Below, in pieces: positions 8,621 to 18,764 of a stretch of DNA of 64,000 nt (position 1 is its first letter; every line of letters begins with the position of its first letter). The notes beneath the pieces were generated by a model. It worked only from the letters and a program-made list of their open reading frames with translations, did not search any database and was not told where the DNA came from. Source of the DNA: Trichomonas vaginalis G3 (lineage: Eukaryota; Parabasalia; Trichomonadida; Trichomonadidae). The stretch is from the NCBI RefSeq assembly GCF_026262505.1, contig NC_067203.1:7998001-8062000 (forward strand), read 5' to 3'. The translations under genes and the position numbers were made by a program.

Positions 8621-11481
8621 ATGTCAAATGAAACAGCGTCTATGAGAGAAATACAACACAACCGACAACTCATTATGCAAGCTCTAAATAAGAACACAAC
8701 AAACTTTTCAAACTATTCTAAGATATCTGAGTCATTGAAAGGGGGTGACTTAAAACTGACAATAAACCCAATGACAGATGAGTTTCTATTTCAAGACAAT
8801 AAGAACAATACTGTCTGTATAAATCCAACAAAAGGAACTTTAAACGAGAAACCTATAAATGAACTTCTTTTGAAAACAGATGTTGACAACAAAGCTGACA
8901 AAGAATATGTAGACGATGCAATAGCAAAAGAAGAAGAAAGAGCTAACAATGCTTATGCAACAAAAGAACATACTCATCCTGAACTAGCAGACAAAACATA
9001 TGTTGACAATAAAATGTCAAGTGAAGTGACAAGAGCTGAAAACGAATATTCTAAAAAGACTCATATACATTATATTAACCAAATACCAAGTCTTAAGGAA
9101 ACATTAGAGACAAAAGCAGATAAGACTCATACACATTCTATATCTGATATTACAAACTTACAAGAAACCTTAAACAGGAAACGTGCCGTTGGACATACAC
9201 ATTCTATATCTGATATTACAAACTTACAAGAAACCTTAAACAGGAAAAGTGACGTTGGACATACACATACATCTTCTGAAATAACAGACTTAAATGTTAG
9301 CCTTGAAAATAAAGCAGATAAAACATATGTCAATGAAATATACCAAAGTTTGATAGGAACAAAAAATATTGAAACTATTGTTGGTGACTTTTCTGTCAAT
9401 GAAGAAAATAAATATTTTAGATGGCAGTTGGTACAGTCCTTAGAAAATAGTACACGGTATAAACTCATTCCGAAAAATAACAATGAAATGTATGTAAGCT
9501 ATAAAAAGAATGATGGTACACAAGTTAAAGTTCCATTAGACAACAACTGCTACTTAAACTTATATGGAGACGAACAAAAGAAATATTTAAGAGTTTATGA
9601 AATGGTGGATATGATATTACCTGACCCAGCTCCGGCACCACATTATTATGACTATGGAGATGACGACAGAACACCACATGTAGATGAACAAAAGCTAACA
9701 TTATATTTAGATTATTATAGATATAAAAGATATAATGCAATAGAAAAAACGAGAATAGTATATTATTATACAGATGACAGAATAGGGTTGTTAAAAATAT
9801 CAAAAATTAGCGTTTTGAAGACACCATGGTGTCTTATAATTTTCCCTTCCTTATTGGCGTGTAGAAATAAATGCGCCAATAGATTGAAGAAGAAGAATTG
9901 TTTTTCTCTTAATGAACTTTAATCATTTTGATATAAGAATATTAAAAACATTAATATTATTTCGATTTCGGAAATTAAATTTCCAAATTTTTTGTCAATT
10001 TCTGAAATAACAGGATCCCGCATCCAACACGCAACAACAAAACACAAAACACACTTTTTGGTTCTTTCATCGTTTTAATCGTAATTTATGTAATACATGA
10101 TTTGGATAAATTTTACAAAAATAGAACATATATTATATTCTTTTCAAAGATTCTTGCAAATCATCAAAAATAATTGTATTTTAAAAAATGATCAAATTAT
10201 CCTTTCATTATTTTAAACTTAAATTAGTTTTTATGATTGACTAAAGCAATCATATTTATTCATCATTAAATAAACAAAAAAATAATATTTGAGAGTTATT
10301 TCAAAAAAAAACACATTGAATTTATTAATTTGTCTCAATTTCAGTATTATAAATTTTTATAATTTCAATATTTTGAAATACACTTTTTAATATTTCAATA
10401 TTTATGATATTTCAATGTATTAAGTGGTCTCAAATTGAGCTTCTCAAATATAAGTTGGCCTATTCAAATAATAAAATTAAATAATATTTAAAATAATAAA
10501 TAAAAGTGATTGAGGTCATAGCAAAACGGCTGTTTCAGTCATTAATTCTTAAAAATAAAAAGGGTAAAAACTAAATACAATGGGTAAAATTCAATAGTGT
10601 CTGTGCTATCGTTCAATTTGAAGGTGTCTTTTGAAACCGCAAGACACATTGAATTTTTGAATAGTGTATTATGGTTTGACAGACACCAATGAAAAAAATA
10701 AAATGATATTTATTTTAAATATATAAGATCCTTATATAAAATATAAATATTTTATCGTTTTATTTTCTTGTTTTAGAAATGTTTTTTATTGAAAAATCAA
10801 TAAAACTAACTTCAAAATAAAATTTTTGATTTAAAGACACTGTGATGACACCAGGCAAATCTTCCAAGACACCTATCGTCAGGAATCTAACAACCCTATG
10901 ACAGAAATAAATATTATAGTCAAGATTTTACCTACCCTGAAAACATAAGATTATATTATAAAAAATATTCTGACACAAACCAGAAGAAACCTGAAATAGT
11001 TGCACTATATTTTAAGTTCAAAAGAGACAATCCTATAATATCTCATATGTTTGATTTAATGAACCCAGTAGGTTCTATTTATACATCTATGGAAGCAAGA
11101 GGTCCTCAAGTAATGTTTGGTGTTGGTGCATGGGAACAAATAGTCGACAGGTTTTTGTATTGTGCAAACTCTTCAAAGGAAACAGGTGGAAGTAAAACGA
11201 TTTCAGGTGAAAATTTACCTGCACACAGTCATTACATAGATTTAAGTACATCTCAAGCAGGTTGGCATAAGCATAGATATTGGGATTGGTCAGGAATGAC
11301 AAAAGGTAAAGGATATGATGTTAAAGACGACGTTAAGTTTGCTATAAATTGTTACTGGAGTGACACTCAGGGAGAAGGAAACCATACACATTTCGTTTCA
11401 GGATATACGCAAACAACGGGACAAAGTAAAGAATACATGCCACCTTACATGACAGTTTACGCATGGTATAGAATTGCTTAG
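8621..11481 (+). pseudogene. tail-fibre-like protein gene interrupted by a MULE-like element
   Basis: The 5' part encodes repeated KADKTYVD/HTHSISDITNLQETLN units, as in coiled phage fibres. The 3' part (to 11481) encodes a collar-like end with YTSMEARGP, SSKETGGSKTISGENLPAHS and a final MPPYMTVYAWYRIA, typical of short tail fibres of bacteriophages. A 1114-bp insertion (9784-10897) lies between. A whole relative is at 46595-48202. In a eukaryotic capsid-bearing element the natural guess is a receptor-binding spike. Confidence 0.75.
9784..10897. mobile_element. non-autonomous MULE-like element (1114 bp)
   Basis: The termini read AGGGTTGTTA and TAACAACCCT. The flanking direct repeat is ATGACAGAA, nine perfect bases (ten with one mismatch): 9774-9783 and 10898-10907. 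Nine- to ten-base duplications point to the Mutator-like group. I see no transposase frame. GGTGTCTT/AAGACACC words crowd both subterminal regions, including the palindrome AGACACCATGGTGTCT, and could be transposase-binding sites. A nearly identical copy in opposite orientation is at 62764-63875. Confidence 0.8.
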
Positions 11482-11499
11482 TCGTCATTTTCAACTCAT

Positions 11500-11790
11500 T
11501 GACTTAGAGTCGAAATATTCTAAATTTTACAACAAACACAAAAAGTTGAAAGGAAAACAAAAACAAATGGCATATGATATTTCTGAAGATGTTGACGACA
11601 CAACTGTTCCTGCAAGTGAAGTAAAGTCAGAGGAACCGAAAAGTGACGAAAAACGATAGAAGAAGAAAAACCAAAAACTGAAGATAAACCAAAACCAAAG
11701 TTTAGTTTCCAAACTAAACCAAGTCAACCTTCATTAGCTGGTATGGGTTGGCGTCAAAGACTTATGGCAGCAGGCGGTTATGTAAAGTAA
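11500..11790 (+). pseudogene. remnant of acidic Maverick protein family
   Basis: Coding-looking sequence equivalent to the C-terminal half of the 157-residue protein at 44494-44967: a charged coil with YSKFYNKHKKLKGKQKQM followed by a Glu/Lys/Pro-rich tail. It is broken (about two breaks) and joined directly to the end of the fibre gene. The integrase and small genes that lie here in the inverted alpha copy are absent. Confidence 0.65.
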
Positions 11791-11820
11791 AGAAAAAAAT
11801 ATTTTTTTATTTTTATAAAA

Positions 11821-13974
11821 ATGCCCCCATATAGAATGGATAGAAAGTCTGCTAGAATAAAAGCAGAGTTACAAAGATATGGTTGGAGAGTTTCGAAGAA
11901 TTTTAAATATAGGAAGGGAAGACCCATAAAAGTCTATGACAAATTGTCTGGTCTTCGCTACGAAATGGATTTGGAAACAGCACGTGCCAATTATCCAAAC
12001 AGACTAGAGAGGTTAGAAGAAGAACGTCTTATGGACATGCCTTTCGATGTTAGTGAACCTCAAGTTGAAGGACACGACGGCTTTGCCAGATTCTACTGGA
12101 AACATGACGAACAATTGCATCCTTTGAGAAGGAAAAAAGGAAAAGGTGAAGACGCACATGCTCCCATGGAAAGAACAAGATATGCATATGAAAAGTATCG
12201 TGAAGTTAGAAGTCAAATTACATCTGGTCGAACCTTTACAGTAAACTTTGACGAAGGAAAGAACAAAGAAGGCTTCATGGGAGTACTTGCTGCAATTCAA
12301 GACGGAAATAAGAAAGGACACAGTCTCAGATTGACCATAACAGATTTGGATGGTCACATTTACTATGCACATGGCAATGAACAAACAGCCGCAAAACTTC
12401 TTGACGCTTTCAAGACTACAAAGAGAGAACAAATGGTTGACTCCGACTCAGACATTTTGAATGCAATTGAAGGAATTGCAAGTGTCAAGTTCGAATGGTA
12501 CCAACCTAACCCTCAAGCAGTCAGACAACATGCTGGATACTTCCCGTTCATAAATAAGTCTGACATTGACTTGACAAGGTATGGAATTTACAATTCAATT
12601 GAAACAATTGTCAATGAACCTTGTATTCTTACATGTCTCAGGAACTCTGGTCTTGTTACAGATGAGAAGATGAAGTATCTTGAGTCATTTGTGAAGACAA
12701 GATACATTCTCAGAGGTCAATTGGCAAAAATTGCACCGTTGGCAAATGTCAATATCCGAGTCAACATACCTACAGCTAAAGGTTCTTCACATGACGACTA
12801 TGTTGTTGACAAAGACTTACCATGGTTGAAGATTGTAATTGTCCACAACCACTTCATGTTGAACGAAAGTCTTACAAACCCATTCTTTGGTAAAAGTAAG
12901 TGCAACATTGTCAGAGCTGTAAACATTCTTTTCGAGAAAGGTTTGTTGGAACCAATTCCAGATGACAAGCTGACAGAAACTTTTGTACCAAAAGACGAAA
13001 CAAACTTTTCATTGTTAGCAAGACCAAAAGTTGTTCCAGACAAAGTTCTAGTACAAAAGAAGTACACAGTTCCACAAGGAGTTGGTTTGTTCGGATACCA
13101 ACCTGAACCAGAAGAACTTCCAATGAGGTTGCAAGAACTTCAAGATGCTATAAACAAACTTCCATTGAGACATCCAATTGACGTCAAATTGTATTGGAGA
13201 GCATCTGAGTTAGGTCAGAAGGTTTTATATGAAACAGGTTGCTTCGACGATGTTTATGAGATAATAGGAGAAGTTTCTCAGAAGATAAGAGACTCACTTG
13301 AATTTCCACAAACTGGACCAATTGGTTGCGACAAGTTCGACTCAGATGAAAAGATATACTATGTCGACCTTAACGCTGCATACATGAGGTTTGTCCAATA
13401 TATTCCGACTGGAATTCCAAACGAAGATGGTGAGTTCCCGGGAAAGAACTATACAGTTGGAAAAGTCATACAACAACTGTATGATATTAGGAAAGCTTCA
13501 AACCCCAAACTTGCAATGACACTCAAATTGCTTATGAATTCGACATGGGGATATTCCATTAAGAAACCTCAAGAGATGAAGAGTAAACATTATGAGAAGG
13601 TCGACAACTTTGTTGAAAGGTTTTCTCCTTTTGTTTTGAAGTACGAATTCACTCAAGGTCAAAGTGGCTTAGTAACCACATTAAAACCTATTGTCGAACA
13701 TTGGTCTTACCCTCAGTTCGCAAAAGCAGTCCTTGACGAGTACAACAAATTCTTCTCCGAAGTCAAATCCAAAGTCAAGGTTTACTATGAGAACATTGAC
13801 GCACTCATGACGAACGAAGAAGGATACAACAAACTCATTGAAATGGGAATGGTCGGTGAAAAGATGGGTCAATTCAAATTGGACAAAATTTTCACCGAAG
13901 TTCATGTCCTCTCCAAGCGTAAGTACTGGGGTGTTAAAGAAGATGGTGAAATAGTTAAACATTGCATGAAATAA
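11821..13974 (+). CDS. Maverick family-B DNA polymerase (protein-primed type), 717 aa frame
   Basis: A long open frame after a T-rich leader. The first 250 residues are basic and lineage-specific. A segment CILTCLRNSG...VHNHFMLNE (about 265-345) resembles a Cys/His protease-like or exonuclease-associated region seen in other Maverick polymerases. Polymerase landmarks follow: YYVDLNAAY (motif A region) and KLLMNSTWGYS (motif B). Family members copy the element by protein priming. It may be a decayed copy and is shorter than typical Polinton polymerases of about 1000 residues. Its N-terminus is identical to the short remnant at 44161-44406. Confidence 0.75.
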   Translation: MPPYRMDRKSARIKAELQRYGWRVSKNFKYRKGRPIKVYDKLSGLRYEMDLETARANYPNRLERLEEERLMDMPFDVSEPQVEGHDGFARFYWKHDEQLHPLRRKKGKGEDAHAPMERTRYAYEKYREVRSQITSGRTFTVNFDEGKNKEGFMGVLAAIQDGNKKGHSLRLTITDLDGHIYYAHGNEQTAAKLLDAFKTTKREQMVDSDSDILNAIEGIASVKFEWYQPNPQAVRQHAGYFPFINKSDIDLTRYGIYNSIETIVNEPCILTCLRNSGLVTDEKMKYLESFVKTRYILRGQLAKIAPLANVNIRVNIPTAKGSSHDDYVVDKDLPWLKIVIVHNHFMLNESLTNPFFGKSKCNIVRAVNILFEKGLLEPIPDDKLTETFVPKDETNFSLLARPKVVPDKVLVQKKYTVPQGVGLFGYQPEPEELPMRLQELQDAINKLPLRHPIDVKLYWRASELGQKVLYETGCFDDVYEIIGEVSQKIRDSLEFPQTGPIGCDKFDSDEKIYYVDLNAAYMRFVQYIPTGIPNEDGEFPGKNYTVGKVIQQLYDIRKASNPKLAMTLKLLMNSTWGYSIKKPQEMKSKHYEKVDNFVERFSPFVLKYEFTQGQSGLVTTLKPIVEHWSYPQFAKAVLDEYNKFFSEVKSKVKVYYENIDALMTNEEGYNKLIEMGMVGEKMGQFKLDKIFTEVHVLSKRKYWGVKEDGEIVKHCMK

Positions 13975-13988
13975 AAAATTTATTTTTT

Positions 13989-14007
13989 AAAAAGTGACAT
14001 TTTTTTA
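13989..14007 (+). promoter_or_regulatory. AAAAAGTGACA box before the 85-aa gene
   Basis: AAAAAGTGACATTTTTTT abuts the ATG at 14008. The same box precedes the starts at 17389 and 17613 and lies upstream of 27694 on the minus strand, which suggests a second promoter class besides TTTTTATC. Confidence 0.5.
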
Positions 14008-14265
14008 ATGGCGTACATCCCTGAGCGCTTCGTCCAGTTCAACCAAATGTTGGTCTCGGACCCAGGCAAGAGATATTCCAAGCCCGAACTCGACCGTCTC
14101 TTCAAAGAATGGATTGAAGACTACAGAGGAGACGAGTGGTTGACAATTGAATTTGCTCGGGTTTGGAATTGCTACAGAAGGGTCTTAGACGTGGACCCAA
14201 GACTCACGTACAGAGGTTGGGATGTGGTCTTCACATTCCAAGATTGGTACGAATACCAAAAATAA
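14008..14265 (+). CDS. 85-residue Maverick protein, unknown
   Basis: A whole short frame starting 34 bases after PolB, rich in Trp, Tyr and charged residues (FKEWIEDYRGDEWLTIEFARVW; WDVVFTFQDWYEYQK, both read from positions 30-85). No family recognised. It is convergent with the HNH-type protein. Confidence 0.65.
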   Translation: MAYIPERFVQFNQMLVSDPGKRYSKPELDRLFKEWIEDYRGDEWLTIEFARVWNCYRRVLDVDPRLTYRGWDVVFTFQDWYEYQK

Positions 14266-14313
14266 AAACTTAAATTTACTTGGGTTTTCCCCCTAAAATA
14301 AATTTTTTTACTC

Positions 14314-15006
14314 TTAGAACCACTCGAGGTTCCCCTTACGGTTGTTGAGCTTGTCACCGTCAATGTGTCTGACCTTCGTCTTCTTGTCTGGATTTGGAAC
14401 CCATTGAATTGCGACAAGCTTGCCCATGGAGATTGAACCGCGATTCCGAAGGTTAAGGTTCAAGTGTCCCAAGTTGTTGAGGACTGGGGTAAGAACCTTT
14501 CCTGTCTCCTTGTTGCGGATTTGGTATGGGTAGGGTTGGGAAATTTCGTAACCGTCATCGGCAACAAGGGTTGCCCATGTAGCGGCTTCAGGAACTTCTT
14601 CGTGTTTCTCTTCTTCCTCTTCTTCCTCTTCTTCCTCGACAATTCCTTCTTCAATTTGGTACTCACGAAGTACGGTGTTGCATGTTCTGTCCTTTCCGAG
14701 TACCTTCCAGATGGCGTCTATCTCTTCGAAGAAACGGTAGATGAGTCTGGCAAGGTCTCGGTTCTCTCTCTCGTAATTGCGCAACGATTCTGAGAAATCG
14801 TTCAGGCATTTCTCATTGGAAGCTTGGTTCATGAGGACATCGGCTTTGAGATTGGTCATCTCTGTCATAAGACTACTTTGGAGAGTCTTAATGGTGTTTG
14901 TCAGATGAGCTTTCAATTGGGCAATTTGAATTTGAATTGGGCGCTTGTCTGGCAACCTTGAAAGGACATCTGCCATTGTGTTCGGCTTCGGTGCTTGTTC
15001 GGACAT
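14314..15006 (-). CDS. coiled-coil protein with C-terminal HNH-type domain, 230 aa
   Basis: Residues 1-110 form a coil and residues about 125-135 are a run of Glu. The last 75 residues match the HNH_3/NUMOD4 outline: a short beta segment, GKLVAIQWVPNPDKKTK, then VRHIDGDKLNNRKGNLEW, where the H-I-D-G-x-K-x-N-N pattern is the HNH hallmark. Such domains nick or cut DNA in homing endonucleases and phage enzymes. In this element it could act in replication, packaging or homing into other copies. The frame is whole. Confidence 0.7.
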   Translation of the reverse strand: MSEQAPKPNTMADVLSRLPDKRPIQIQIAQLKAHLTNTIKTLQSSLMTEMTNLKADVLMNQASNEKCLNDFSESLRNYERENRDLARLIYRFFEEIDAIWKVLGKDRTCNTVLREYQIEEGIVEEEEEEEEEEKHEEVPEAATWATLVADDGYEISQPYPYQIRNKETGKVLTPVLNNLGHLNLNLRNRGSISMGKLVAIQWVPNPDKKTKVRHIDGDKLNNRKGNLEWF

Positions 15007-15412
15007 CGAAAAAATGAAGTGGTTTGAGAATGGCGGTTTTACTTCAAAAAGCTTGTTATGACAGTTATGTCATACAACAAGTTTAAAATAATATCTTGTT
15101 CTTCTTCTGAACGTTTGTTGTCTCTTCCGATAAAAGTTTCGAACATGAGAACCAAAAAACGTTTTTTGAGATTGCGGAAGAGTTCAGGCAAACGTTCATA
15201 TTCTGGATATGTTGGAGCAGTTCAAAACATCTGAGCTGACTTTCGGACAAAATTGGGACAATGTCAGAAAATTCATCTTTGGTCGGACTGCTTGAAGGTA
15301 AGTCCCTTACATGTAAGTAGCTCTGTAAAGTCTTCTCATTTCTGCTAACTTCTGGAGTATAGCTTCGTAATTTAAGAGTTTAATTTTAATTGTCTTATTC
15401 CTCTCTTGACAT
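15007..15412. other. no gene supported
   Basis: About 400 bp between two minus-strand genes. There are only short frames, and I see no repeat or RNA gene. It may be decayed coding sequence. Confidence 0.4.
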
Positions 15413-15619
15413 CTAACGGTAAGTATCCATGAGGTCAAGAGTAGCTTTGGTAGCTTTAAGTGGAGCTATCTCTTCTTTGACTTGTGCAATTTTGGTTGCA
15501 ATTGTGGTTTGAGCTCCTTCAAGTTCGCCGTCTATGTCGTTCTCAACACCTTCAACCATAGCTTGAAACTCTTCATCGGTCCATTGAGTTTGGTGTGGGA
15601 CGAATTTAACTTGCTTCAT
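15413..15619 (-). CDS. 68-residue Maverick protein, unknown
   Basis: A short acidic, helical frame: an N-terminal VPHQTQWTDEEFQAM, then a coil TTIATKIAQVKEEIAPLKAT. Family not recognised. It lies on the strand shared by most neighbouring alpha genes. Confidence 0.5.
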   Translation of the reverse strand: MKQVKFVPHQTQWTDEEFQAMVEGVENDIDGELEGAQTTIATKIAQVKEEIAPLKATKATLDLMDTYR

Positions 15620-15964
15620 TCAAAAAATGAAAAAAATGTTTTTACTCTAAACGTGCCATATAGATGGCTATAAGAAACTTACCAGAAGGCTTCTTCTTCA
15701 CATGAGACTCTGGTAACTTGAGTGTTGGTGTTGGAGTTCTTGGGGGAGTGGGTCTGTAATTTCAGTTATCTGACAGTCGCAACAACATCTGTCAGAAGTA
15801 CAGTTTCCAGTGTCTGTAAAACCAGCACGTATTATCCATCGACCGAAGCGATAGTCTCAATCCATTCCTTCTACATAAGGTTCACAGTTGAAACAATTGT
15901 ACTCATACCAGGTGAGTACGAGTGTGAGTAAAAACATAAAAAAAGTGAAGTTAAACGTTAAGGT
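15620..15964. other. no gene supported
   Basis: About 340 bp with short frames on both strands. The plus-strand frame at 15722-15931 has no family look. Probably decayed. Confidence 0.35.
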
Positions 15965-16330
15965 TTACTGAATTGGTTGGATGTCGCCTTCTGAGGTTAT
16001 GAAGAACGGCCGTCCTGAGAAGTGGAACAGTGCTCTGAGAATTTGTATAATTCGTGGAATTGGACTCTCTCTGTTTGGAAGTTGTATCCATGGGCGCTTT
16101 GCAAAGAACTTGAGAAGAGCTTCTTTCTTCATCTCCTTTATGTCGTCTACAGGAGTGTTTTCTGGTATTTGTAGGACAATTCCGGTTTCAATTTCGATTT
16201 TCAGCGCACCTCTTCCAGACAACCAGAAGCCGAGGGACTTGTTGGCTTTGTCCTTGCCCAAGTACTGCTTAACAACTTCATTTATCTCTATAAGGTAAAT
16301 TGCCTCATCTAATGGCTCGATGTTGTCCAT
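15965..16330 (-). CDS. 121-residue Maverick protein, unknown
   Basis: A whole frame with a globular look: an acidic N-terminus, a central beta region (GFWLSGRGALKIEIETGIVL) and an aromatic C-terminus (ALFHFSGRPFFITSEGDIQ). Not recognised. It is divergent from the Pro-rich gene at 16598, with the 22-bp repeat array between them as a shared upstream region. Confidence 0.6.
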   Translation of the reverse strand: MDNIEPLDEAIYLIEINEVVKQYLGKDKANKSLGFWLSGRGALKIEIETGIVLQIPENTPVDDIKEMKKEALLKFFAKRPWIQLPNRESPIPRIIQILRALFHFSGRPFFITSEGDIQPIQ

Positions 16331-16340
16331 TGTTCTGTTT

Positions 16341-16600
16341 CAGAACTAGTCTTGTACTTTTTCAGAACAATACTTGTACTGTTTCAGAACTAGTCTTGTA
16401 CTTTTTCAGAACAATACTTGTACTGTTTCAGAACAAGACTTGAACTTTTTCAGAACAAATTTCCCGTAAAAGCTCTCAATTTGTGAGAAAAATTTTCTGT
16501 TACAGAACAATACTTGTACTTTTTCAGAACAATACTTGTACTTTTTCAGAACAAGACTTGCACTGCTTCAGAACAATATTTGTACTGTTTCAAGACAATG
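16341..16600. repeat. 22-bp tandem repeats in a divergent promoter region
   Basis: CAGAAC-centred units lie exactly 22 bp apart at 16341, 16363, 16385, 16407, 16429 and 16451, then after a 52-bp step at 16503, 16525, 16547 and 16569 (a last, altered unit at 16591). The consensus is close to TTTCAGAACAATACTTGTAC. The array fills the gap between divergent starts at 16330 and 16598, so it may be an enhancer-like array or a replication feature. Units share the GTAC and GTTCTGAAA half-palindromes. Confidence 0.85.
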
Positions 16601-17161
16601 TCCGACGTACCACCAACCGAGTCCATTCCCAAACCAGAGGAACCTAAAGCACCAGCCCCTGCACCTCAGTTCCAACAAGGACCTCCGAATTACTACCAAT
16701 TTCCACTTCAAGGTTACTACCCACCACAAGGCTTCCCGAACTACCCTCCTCAGCCTATGCCTTACTGCCCCAACCCTTGGATGTTTATGCAAAACCCTGC
16801 CCCACAATTCCAATCTCAATCCAAGAGAGACCAAGAGTTCGAGGAAGGTCTGAACCGCTTACGCAAAGAGTATGCTACTGCCCCAATGGAAGAAGACAGG
16901 CTCTCACTCTCTTCCCTCAAATCGACCGATTCGACTCGTACCACAGATTCGGTTCGTGACCGTGAAGACTACCTCAAGCAGTCTGAGAGACTCTTCATCC
17001 TACAACCATTTACAGTTGGAGCTCTCAAGAACATGCGCAATTACGAAGGTCAGACACCAGCTGGAGACCGCAAAACAGACGTGCTTACAAGAGCAGTCCA
17101 ACTGGTCAAGACAAAGACTGAGATAGTCGACTTCATTCTTGCAGCTTGCCCATACAAGTAA
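16598..17161 (+). CDS. Pro/Gln-rich Maverick protein, 187 aa
   Basis: The ATG at 16598 (MSDVPPTESIP) is chosen because upstream codons lie in the 22-bp repeats. The N-terminal 85 residues are rich in Pro, Gln and Tyr (PPNYYQFPLQGYYPPQG). A Ser/Arg/Asp segment follows and then a helical C-terminus (FTVGALKNMRNYEGQT, AVQLVKTKTEIVDFIL). Not recognised. The layout suggests a scaffold or virion protein with a disordered head. Confidence 0.65.
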   Translation: MSDVPPTESIPKPEEPKAPAPAPQFQQGPPNYYQFPLQGYYPPQGFPNYPPQPMPYCPNPWMFMQNPAPQFQSQSKRDQEFEEGLNRLRKEYATAPMEEDRLSLSSLKSTDSTRTTDSVRDREDYLKQSERLFILQPFTVGALKNMRNYEGQTPAGDRKTDVLTRAVQLVKTKTEIVDFILAACPYK

Positions 17162-17212
17162 AAAAATAAACAATTACGAATTAAACTTTTTACTCTTTCT
17201 TTTCTGAGTTGT

Positions 17213-17389
17213 TTAGAGCTGGTTTCTCTTGTAGAAACTTTCGTACTCTTCCATGGTCATGTAATTGCGAATTTGGTACGCAATTCCAGGTTCGTTGTTT
17301 TTGAACCTGATGTATGTAACGCTTCCATCCTCCTCAGGGAAGTAAGCTGCTAACATCTGACCAAGTTTTCTCGGTGACTCGGAGCTCAT
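17213..17389 (-). CDS. 58-residue Maverick protein, unknown
   Basis: A small minus-strand frame beginning MSSESPRKLGQMLAAYF and ending SFYKRNQL. It is acidic and aromatic, with a TGTCACTTTTT box (AAAAAGTGACA when read toward the gene) directly before the ATG. That box supports it as a gene despite its size. Confidence 0.55.
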   Translation of the reverse strand: MSSESPRKLGQMLAAYFPEEDGSVTYIRFKNNEPGIAYQIRNYMTMEEYESFYKRNQL

Positions 17390-17424
17390 AAAAATGTCAC
17401 TTTTTAAACGTTAAGTTTTTAGTC

Positions 17425-17613
17425 TTAATTTACCCTTTGTTTGTCAAGGTAGTATTGGAGTGCAATTTCTCCAAATTCTCTGTGTCGGAGTTCTTCAGCA
17501 TTTTCCAAGGTGTACCTGGAGAACTCAAAGAAGTTGTCAAGAAGATACTGCCATGCTGCTCTTCTGAGTTCGTCGGTATTTTGGAAGTGTTGCACCTTCG
17601 AGTCTTCGGACAT
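17425..17613 (-). CDS. 62-residue Maverick protein, unknown
   Basis: Starts MSEDSKVQHFQNTDEL; a helical protein with Arg/Glu patterns and no known family. An AAAAAGTGTCATTTTTT box sits immediately before the ATG, like its neighbour. The two small genes may be a co-regulated tandem. Confidence 0.55.
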   Translation of the reverse strand: MSEDSKVQHFQNTDELRRAAWQYLLDNFFEFSRYTLENAEELRHREFGEIALQYYLDKQRVN

Positions 17614-17639
17614 GAAAAAATGACACTTTTTCTATTAAA

Positions 17640-17854
17640 CCGTTTTGGCATTTCTCATGAGTGAGTATAGTTTGCCGAACCATTGGAAGAGAAGAAGTAC
17701 CCTTGCTGGCAAAAGACAAAAATAGTTGCCTTAGTTGTCATTGCAATTGTACTCGTAATTGAATTCATTGTACTTCTCTTCACGTACATAAAACTCAAGG
17801 ACGGCATATGCTTTAAGAAGCTACCATCTTACTAAGACTAAACACTTAGATTTT
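17640..17854 (+). pseudogene. remnant with a possible membrane segment
   Basis: A plus-strand coding-looking stretch includes a strongly hydrophobic segment near VALVVIAIVLVIEFIVLL followed by basic residues. It is broken. It may be the fossil of a small membrane protein gene. Confidence 0.35.
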
Positions 17855-18728
17855 TCAAGCTTGACTTTTTACAATTTGAACTTTGTTTGCGTAGATATGA
17901 ATTCTGAAAGAAGTATGAGGGTCTTGTATGACTTTGTACTTCTCCCATAGTTCATGTCTGTCAAACTTACCTGCCATGGACTCTTTCATAAGTTCCATGA
18001 AATCGTCTTCGGACAATCCGGGGAAAAGTATTATGTCAGTAAGTATTCTTTTAACATCCTTACTTAAACTCTTTGCTGTCTGTACACAAATGACAACTGA
18101 GATGTTAAAGTGTCTGAGCTTCTTAAGAATTCGACACATATCTTGTTCTCTATTCTTTAACAAAGGATGAGAGGCGAAATCATCTAAGATAAGAAGATCT
18201 ATGAGGGTAAGTCTTCCAATCGTAAGATTGCAATTTCTTCGAAATGTATTCTATCTCTTTCTGTTTGTTTCTGAAGTGTTTCTTCTCTAATATTCTCTGC
18301 ATTTCCTCATTAGGGTCTTTGAACTTAGAATTTATATACTCATTTATAGCATTATACTTCAAAACTCTTCTTTGGTACTTCTTTATCCAATCTAACAACT
18401 CAGTATCCTTTATACATACTAACTTAGACTTCTTTATAATATCTTTGAACGAATTGACGGTTTGGTCAAATTGACCAGAAGTCGAACAAATAACAACTAA
18501 CTCATAGAATGGGTTCTTCTCATCTAGTTCTTGTTGTTGTGCAGCCATTTTAAGATAAGTGAAAGTCTTACCCGACCCAGGTGGTGCAATTAGACCTGTT
18601 ATACCATTCTGAGCAAATAAGAACTTTTCATGTATAGGCTTTATCTGAGCATTTTCTAACTTCCTCTTGTTCTTGTCTAAAACATTCTCAAATTTCTTGT
18701 CAATGTCAGCAAACTTTTTTTCTAACAT
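17855..18728 (-). pseudogene. Maverick genome-packaging ATPase (A32/FtsK-HerA type), broken
   Basis: The Walker A region reads GLIAPPGSGKTFTYL, and the C-terminal part contains ILKKLRHFNISVVICVQTAK, typical of the sensor region of A32-like viral packaging ATPases. The start is set at 18728 because a longer frame upstream overlaps the divergent gene. It is broken, about one break. The role in the family is pumping DNA into the capsid. Confidence 0.75.
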
Positions 18729-18764
18729 ATTTTTAGAAAAATTAAAATTTTTATCTTTTAGAAA
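18729..18764. promoter_or_regulatory. 36-bp divergent promoter with TTTTTATC
   Basis: It lies between the ATPase start (18728, minus) and the gene at 18765 (plus). TTTTTATC is at 18748-18755, nine bases before the plus ATG, and an A/T-rich mirror serves the minus gene. Confidence 0.5.

Noticed and set aside
9127-9803. Minus-strand frames opposite the fibre gene
   Set aside because: Hydrophobic antisense shadows of the fibre coils, without family features.
15200-15400. Trichomonad spliceosomal intron
   Set aside because: A GTAAGT-like word occurs but the conserved 3' motif ACTAACACACAG was not found here or elsewhere in the window.
16341-16600. Possible CRISPR array
   Set aside because: Units are contiguous 22-bp tandem repeats without unique spacers, in a eukaryotic genome, with no cas genes.
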